The translations under genes and the position numbers were made by a program. A DNA stretch of 26,087 nt from a virus: positions 1 to 26,087 of the IMG/VR virus record IMGVR_UViG_3300021414_000012; one strand, written 5' to 3'. Shown piece by piece: positions 21,899 to 26,087 of this stretch. The notes under the pieces were generated by a model. The model ran no database searches. It saw nothing but the letters and a program-made list of their open reading frames with translations, and was not told the origin of the DNA. The stretch's first letter is position 1. Each line of letters starts with the position of its first letter.

Positions 21899-23156
21899 TG
21901 TTGCCTCCGTTCATTTTCAAATTGGTGTTCGGCGGCATGTTCTCCAGCCGGCGGATTTCGTCAGCGGTCATGAACGGCATCTCGCCAGCGCGCCCCAGGG
22001 CGATCCGATACCCCTCGTACCGCGCCTTAATGTCGCCGCGCTCGAGCGCAGCTGTGATGTGTTCGACGAAGTACTTCTGGCGGACCGGCCAGAGCTTGCT
22101 GTTCAATTCCTGCTGGATCGGGGTCAGGTGCCGCTGCAGCGTGTAGCGTACGAAGCTGGCGCCTTGCTCTGCAATGCCGCTTCCCTGACTGGATTGCTTT
22201 TCGGTGTGGCCGACCATGTGCGGCGGCACGCCGAATATCCGGCAGATTTCCTCGACGGTGAACAGCCGGGTCGCCAGGATTTCGGCATCCTTCGAATTCA
22301 CGCTCAGCTGCGCTGGCACCAGGCCGCCGCCGAGGATCAGGGGGCCGCGGCCACCGTTCTGAGCGCGCGCGATCAGCGATGCCTTGAGCAGCTGCATCTG
22401 CTTTTCGTCGAGTTTCTTTTCCGATTTGAGGGCGTAGTCGAAGTTGGCGCCGCCCGAGAAGAATTTGCCCGCGTGATCCTGGGCGGCCAGCGCGGTGCCG
22501 ATCGCCTCCAGGGCCGCGTAGGTCAGCGGGCTCGGACTGGTCAGGCCGTCGAAGCCGAGACTGGGCAGGTGGATCACGTCGGCTCGGTTCAGGACATACG
22601 ATGGCTTGTCGCCCGGGCTGATGCGGTAGTAGACCTCGCTCCCATCCTTGAAAGGCTGCACCGTGTGGCGCGGCAGAGGCTTCCAGCCGATCACCCGGTT
22701 GCTGTGAAAGCCTGGCCGAATCCACTCGCCAAAGCCATCGCCATGCGACAGCTTCGAGAGCATGATCGCCTCCCAGGCTGCCGAGGCGGTCCAGCCGTCG
22801 GTCGCCTTTTCGTTCAGCATCCACCAGTAATCGTGGTCGGCCGAATCGCGGTCGTTGCCGGTACGCTGAAACACGCCGACCGGCAGGGTAGCAATCGCGC
22901 CGGCGACCAGCGCCATGCAGCCGTAGGCCGCCGAAACGCGCATTGCGGTCTCAGCCGTCACCGCGGCGCCGGACGACGACCGATGTGCGGCGCCCAGCAG
23001 GTTGGCCAGCTCGCCCATTTCCAGGGCGCTGTGCGAGTTCTCGCCCAGGGCCACGACGCCGGCGCGTTCGGCCGCGCCGTCTCGACCGGCCAGCCAGGAG
23101 CCCAGCACGCGCGATTCCTGCCGCGAGGCCTCCAGGTTCAGTAGTTTTCCGGTCAT
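21849..23156 (-). CDS. Portal protein, HK97 gp3-like
   Basis: A 435-residue protein of the HK97 portal family. Visible blocks are AMRVSAAYGCMALVAGAIATLPVGVF (about 66-91), WWMLNEKATDGWTASAAWEAI (about 110-130), a DVIHLPSLGFDGLTSPSPL block (about 193-211) and FGVPPHMVG (about 315-323) before the conserved RYTLQRHLTPIQQELNSKL. It forms the dodecameric vertex ring through which terminase packages DNA and to which the connector binds. The stop of terminase and this ATG overlap as TGATG. The C-terminus (NGGNSAEKSDPAPGEQQK) is charged and overlaps the protease start. Length is normal. Confidence 0.93.
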   Translation of the reverse strand: MTGKLLNLEASRQESRVLGSWLAGRDGAAERAGVVALGENSHSALEMGELANLLGAAHRSSSGAAVTAETAMRVSAAYGCMALVAGAIATLPVGVFQRTGNDRDSADHDYWWMLNEKATDGWTASAAWEAIMLSKLSHGDGFGEWIRPGFHSNRVIGWKPLPRHTVQPFKDGSEVYYRISPGDKPSYVLNRADVIHLPSLGFDGLTSPSPLTYAALEAIGTALAAQDHAGKFFSGGANFDYALKSEKKLDEKQMQLLKASLIARAQNGGRGPLILGGGLVPAQLSVNSKDAEILATRLFTVEEICRIFGVPPHMVGHTEKQSSQGSGIAEQGASFVRYTLQRHLTPIQQELNSKLWPVRQKYFVEHITAALERGDIKARYEGYRIALGRAGEMPFMTADEIRRLENMPPNTNLKMNGGNSAEKSDPAPGEQQKAA

Positions 23157-24868
23157 CAGTAGTCCATAACGTAAATTTCAGGCGCGTCCGGGGTCTCGGG
23201 GTCGAGCGCCATCAGGGAGACTGCATTGAACAGCGCCATCAATGGGTCGATCTTTCCGGTGCCCGAAGCCTGCTTGGTGATCAGCGCCGCGTTCCCGCGG
23301 GGTTCGACCTTCGCGTTTCCGACGCACCAGGTCATGAGCGCCTGGCCGCCGTGCACGAGCACGCCCTCGGCAAGCTTCCGTTCCGCGACGCTGATCGGGC
23401 CGATCAGCTTCCAGCCCTGCGAGATCCCGAAGCACTTCGACTCGTCGATCTCGGCGTCGACCAGGGCCTGGAACATGACCTTGTGGGTTTTCTCCGGGTC
23501 GAGTCCGACCGAGGCGAGCAGCCCGCTGTCGTCAACCTGCTTAACGAGCGCGGCCACCGCGGCGACGTCGCCGGGAAGTTCCGGGATGATCACCAGGTCG
23601 CCTTGCTGTTCGAAGTCGCTGTATTTGGTCTCTTCGCTCTTGCGGCGCTCGATGGCGATTGGGTGGATAAACGCCCGGGTCCAGGCGAGCCACTTCTTCG
23701 TGCCGCGCTCGCGGCCCAGGGCGGCAAAGCCTAGCAAGTCATCCAGGCCGCCGCCGTCGATGCCGACAGTGACCACCTCGCACCGATCGAGCAGCTGCTC
23801 GAGTGTCAGGCCCGGGATCTTTGCTTGTTTCTCCCAGAAATCCGCTCCGGCCCACCGATCGGCGCGCAGGTTCATGCCGATCTGCACGTTCAGGTGCTTG
23901 GCCAGGAATTTCTGCAGCGAGCCGTCGGTCTTGTGCTCCAGTTTCTTGAGCTGGTCCTCCAGCCATTCGAGGCTGACCGAGCGACCCAGGTTCGGATTCG
24001 TGATGTAGAACGTTGACGAGTCGAGGTAGGCTTTCGCCTTCAGCATCTTCGCCGGGTACTCGTAGAGCACGCCAAGCGACTTTTGATCGTGGATCTTGCC
24101 GTCGCGGACGTCGCGGTAGTAATCGAGCTTTTCCTTGAACACGCCGGCCGGCGGCTCGTCGCTCTGTGTCGTCAGGTAGATGACCCAACCTTCGTCGCGC
24201 GACACCTGGCCGCCAAGCGCCTCCATGAACATGGCGCCAGCATTTGCGCGCTTGCCGAACAGCCAGTGCTCGTCGACCAGCACCTTGCCGGACTTCTTGC
24301 CCGAAACGGTATCGGTGTCGGCCGCGACGACTTTCAGCGACGCGCGCGAGACCAGATGCGTGATCGTCCGGAGGTGGTCAGCCACATGAAACAAGGCGCT
24401 GAGCTCAGGATCGGCGCGCACCATCGCGGCAGCAGGAATAAAACTGTTCCCTGCCACTTCCTTGGTCGGCGCAAGGATCAGGTGCTCTTCTCCCTCGCGC
24501 CAGCAGAGGATCAAGGCCGTCAGCATGATGCCGGCGGCGATGGTCGACTTCGTGTTCTTTTTGCTGATCAGAAGGTAGTACTCGCGGATCAGCTGCTTGC
24601 CGGTTTCAGCGTCGTACCCACCGAAGATCGCAGCAACGAAATCGAATACAAATTCATCGCTGCACTCGCCAAAGTTCGGGCTTCGGTACTCGCCCAGGAC
24701 CTCGTCCCAGACGCTCTTCGGCAGGTCGGTAACCTGCAGGAGTTTGAAGATGGCGAGCGCTTGCTCGGCCTGGTCGGGAAAAATCGGGGGCGGGATGATG
24801 GAGTCGCCATTGATGAGGCGCTGCTCCCAGTCGAGACAGGCTGTCGTCCATGCTGGCGTCGCACCCAT
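23156..24868 (-). CDS. Terminase large subunit, HK97-type (Terminase_1)
   Basis: A 570-residue packaging motor. The ATPase part has a Walker A-like SKKNTKST (about 102-109, Lys107), Walker B VLVDEH (about 196-201, Asp199/Glu200) and coupling motif TTQSDE (233-238). The RNase H-like nuclease part has VGIDGGGLDD (Asp371, Asp376, Asp377), VGLDPE (Asp457) and KIDPLMAL (Asp541). The atypical Walker A, lacking the GxxGxGK form, is normal for phage terminases. It cuts and pumps DNA into the prohead through the portal. It starts 2 nt after the small subunit stop, with AAGG about 8 nt before ATG 24868. Confidence 0.95.
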   Translation of the reverse strand: MGATPAWTTACLDWEQRLINGDSIIPPPIFPDQAEQALAIFKLLQVTDLPKSVWDEVLGEYRSPNFGECSDEFVFDFVAAIFGGYDAETGKQLIREYYLLISKKNTKSTIAAGIMLTALILCWREGEEHLILAPTKEVAGNSFIPAAAMVRADPELSALFHVADHLRTITHLVSRASLKVVAADTDTVSGKKSGKVLVDEHWLFGKRANAGAMFMEALGGQVSRDEGWVIYLTTQSDEPPAGVFKEKLDYYRDVRDGKIHDQKSLGVLYEYPAKMLKAKAYLDSSTFYITNPNLGRSVSLEWLEDQLKKLEHKTDGSLQKFLAKHLNVQIGMNLRADRWAGADFWEKQAKIPGLTLEQLLDRCEVVTVGIDGGGLDDLLGFAALGRERGTKKWLAWTRAFIHPIAIERRKSEETKYSDFEQQGDLVIIPELPGDVAAVAALVKQVDDSGLLASVGLDPEKTHKVMFQALVDAEIDESKCFGISQGWKLIGPISVAERKLAEGVLVHGGQALMTWCVGNAKVEPRGNAALITKQASGTGKIDPLMALFNAVSLMALDPETPDAPEIYVMDY

Positions 24869-24870
24869 CG

Positions 24871-25182
24871 TCAGACCTTCTTACCGCCGGCCGCAGCCAG
24901 CCGCGGCGCCGTGGCCTGGGCAAAGCGCCCCGCCACTTTTTTAGCGTCCTCGTTCTTCTGGTCCTTCTTCCCGCCCTCGCCCAGCTTCTTGTGCATAAAC
25001 GGCATCAGGGCACGCGCTGCGCCGACGCGCAGTTTCGCGTCGGCGCCGGTGTCGTTCATCACCGCCTTGAGGAAATCGATCGGGTCGCTGTACTGGACCG
25101 CCAGCGGCAGCACAGCGGGTTCTTTCTTCGGGCGGCCAGCACCCGGACGGGCACCGCCGCTCCGGCCTGGTTGACCTGCCAT
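24871..25182 (-). CDS. Terminase small subunit (putative)
   Basis: A 103-residue basic protein directly before the large terminase gene. It begins MAGQPGRSGGARPGAGRPKK, the Gly/Arg-rich AT-hook-like opening of many HK97-type small subunits. A helical core (about 33-68, DPIDFLKAVMNDTGADAKLR then VGAARALMPFMHKKLG) follows, with a Lys-rich tail. It should recognise the packaging start and regulate the large subunit. The ATG 25182 has only a weak GAAAGA upstream. The assignment is by pattern and position. Confidence 0.8.
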   Translation of the reverse strand: MAGQPGRSGGARPGAGRPKKEPAVLPLAVQYSDPIDFLKAVMNDTGADAKLRVGAARALMPFMHKKLGEGGKKDQKNEDAKKVAGRFAQATAPRLAAAGGKKV

Positions 25183-25302
25183 TTGAATTCTTTCGAAAAG
25201 GGGGATTTAATCTGCACGTGGGTGGGGAGTCGGTGTCTGTCCGGGACGCCCCAAACGTTCGATACCCCCCCGTTGCGATTATGCAACAATGTTGCTTGAT
25301 GG
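25183..25302. other. 120-bp gap between HNH and terminase genes; possible cos region
   Basis: No ORF is credible here. The stretch has GTTGC (25272-25276), GCAAC (25283-25287) and GTTGC (25291-25295); the last two form a 5-bp hairpin with loop AAT. In cos-type phages with an HNH next to terminase, the cos site is often close by, so this is one candidate place. That is inference from layout. Confidence 0.3.
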
Positions 25303-25629
25303 CTATCTTCCTGCCCGTTCGGCCGTCTCGCGGGCCGACTTCGCATCGTGATGCTCGCGACACAGCATTTCCTTGTTGCTGTCGTCATCGCTGCCGCCTT
25401 TCCACAGCGGCTTGATGTGGTCGACGTCGGTGCCGATGCCGATGTGCTCGCGGCGTTCGCGCTTGCACTGCTGGCACTGACCTTCGTCGCGCTGACGGAT
25501 GCGCTCGCGATCCTTCACGCCAGACCAGCCGCGCTTGCGCTCAACGATGTCGGCGCGGAGCGGCTGCGATGGGGTGATGCGGCTGCGCGCCATCTGTAGG
25601 CTGGACTTCAACGTTTGCAGCTTCGGCAT
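25303..25629 (-). CDS. HNH endonuclease (packaging-associated)
   Basis: A 108-residue HNH protein. Two zinc knuckles are visible: CQQC (Cys52, Cys55) and CREH (Cys90, His93). The catalytic block is TDVDHIKPL (His71), with Asn85 in SNKEM and His94 in REHHDAKS completing the H-N-H set. The frame is open far upstream, but I start it at ATG 25629 because the MPKLQTLKSS opening is typical of this phage family and it lies 10 nt after the previous stop; no strong ribosome binding site is seen, and ATG 25593 is an alternative. HNH proteins beside terminase genes are required for cos cleavage or packaging in HK97-like phages, which is the likely role. It is unlikely to be a free homing endonuclease given this conserved context. 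Confidence 0.84.
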   Translation of the reverse strand: MPKLQTLKSSLQMARSRITPSQPLRADIVERKRGWSGVKDRERIRQRDEGQCQQCKRERREHIGIGTDVDHIKPLWKGGSDDDSNKEMLCREHHDAKSARETAERAGR

Positions 25630-25639
25630 CTGAATAGTC

Positions 25640-25873
25640 TTAGCGGTTGTATCGAGGCAGCCCTGGCGTATTCGCGAAGGCAGCGATCGCCTCGGGTGAG
25701 AAGGGCGGCCAGTCGCAGCTAAGGTGGTAAGCGGTGCGCTCCATGAACTTGGCATGAGCAACGTTGACTCGGTGTCGCATCCATCTATCGAATTCCGATT
25801 CCTCGGCCTGCAGCGCTGCTTGTTCGCAGCTGGACCGCATGACGAAGTGATGCGAGACCGAGTTGACGCCCAT
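25640..25873 (-). CDS. Small unknown protein upstream of HNH
   Basis: A 77-residue protein starting MGVNSVSHHFVMRSSCEQA, helical in the middle (ESEFDRWMRHRVNVAHAKFMERTAYH) and ending DWPPFSPEAIAAFANTPG. I do not recognise it. The start ATG 25873 is supported by GAGG about 5 nt upstream. It ends 10 nt before the HNH start and follows a hairpin with six Ts, making it the first gene after a terminator-like signal. The reading frame is clean and the spacing gene-like, so it is probably real. Confidence 0.6.
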   Translation of the reverse strand: MGVNSVSHHFVMRSSCEQAALQAEESEFDRWMRHRVNVAHAKFMERTAYHLSCDWPPFSPEAIAAFANTPGLPRYNR

Positions 25874-25888
25874 GCGTACCTCAGGAAG

Positions 25889-25913
25889 AAAAAAGCCCGG
25901 CAGTTAGCTGGGC
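25889..25913 (-). terminator. Sense-oriented terminator before first small late gene
   Basis: On the minus strand GCCCAGC-TAACT-GCCGGGC forms a 7-bp stem with one A-C mismatch, directly followed by TTTTTT (25894-25889). The start of the 77-residue gene lies 15 nt further on. It may end the upstream transcript or be a site of antitermination. Confidence 0.6.
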
Positions 25914-25976
25914 AAAGGGGCTGGTGCCGAGTCAGCCCAGGAGACATCTTGTGGCGGCCACGAGGGCCTCACGCGT

Positions 25977-26087
25977 TCAGCGCTTGACCACACGGCTGGC
26001 GACGGCCCGTTCATAGGGTTGCGCGTGCACTCGCGGGTTTCGTCTGCCCCGGCAGGCTGACTCTATCCATCGCCAAGCGTGTGGCGC
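25977..26087 (-). CDS. 3' end of an unknown ORF (partial, cut by window edge)
   Basis: An open frame enters from the right edge and ends with TGA at 25977-25979, giving 36 residues that contain HAWRWIESACRGRR and end AVASRVVKR. It includes rare-looking codons such as ATA and CGA, so coding status is uncertain. It lies just upstream of a terminator-like hairpin, which would suit the 3' end of a gene. I do not recognise the sequence. Confidence 0.35.
   Translation of the reverse strand, partial: APHAWRWIESACRGRRNPRVHAQPYERAVASRVVKR

Noticed and set aside
21828-23144. 438-residue + strand frame opposite the portal gene
   Set aside because: It is an antisense shadow of a clear HK97 portal gene. 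Long open frames on both strands are expected at this base composition.
25630-25947. Longer 214-residue version of the HNH protein
   Set aside because: The extra N-terminus has no domain pattern, overlaps the 77-residue gene in another frame and crosses the terminator hairpin.

Overview
The window is the late, virion-making half of a tailed (siphovirus-like) prophage of the HK97 / phiE125 type, next to a host-type tRNA-Pro gene. Base composition is high (roughly 60-65% G+C by eye). That, together with a phiE125 gp8-like connector, points to a betaproteobacterium in Burkholderiales; an Oxalobacteraceae/Massilia-like host is a guess I could not test. Only late genes are visible. Integrase, repressor and replication genes must lie beyond the right edge if the element is complete.

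Layout. Positions 1-440 hold an intact tRNA-Pro(GGG) on the + strand, a 21-nt palindrome, a strong rightward terminator-like hairpin and a doubtful small + strand ORF. All other credible genes are on the minus strand, so the late region reads from high to low coordinates. In transcription order: end of an unknown ORF and a terminator-like hairpin (about 25.9-26.1 kb); a small unknown gene and an HNH endonuclease; terminase small and large subunits; portal; ClpP-like prohead protease; major capsid protein. Then comes a cluster of eight small or repetitive genes without a firm function (19742 down to 16213). It is followed by the head-tail connector, head-closure protein, gp10-like protein, tail terminator, tail tube protein, two overlapping tail-assembly chaperone ORFs, a large tape measure protein, tail hub, fibre, fibre-assembly protein, a further virion protein, a permuted papain-like putative peptidoglycan hydrolase, holin, M15-type endolysin and the Rz/Rz1 spanins. 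The last gene stops about 260 bp from the tRNA.

How it works together. HNH, terminase and portal package DNA, probably from a cos end. Protease and capsid build the head, the connector proteins join head to tail, and the tape measure, tube and chaperones build a long flexible tail (about 200-240 nm expected from a tape measure of about 1577 residues). Hub and fibres find the host. Holin, endolysin and spanins lyse it.

Most adjacent genes overlap as ATGA or TGATG, implying translational coupling. Against this compact background several short gaps contain sense-oriented hairpin-plus-T-tract signals just upstream of the next gene (before capsid, tail tube, chaperone, tape measure and holin genes, and before the first small gene). 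That suggests antitermination or built-in attenuation of the late transcript. The least explained parts are this terminator ladder, the eight-gene cluster between capsid and connector (including a protein made almost entirely of short repeats), and a possible non-canonical -1 frameshift between the two chaperone ORFs.
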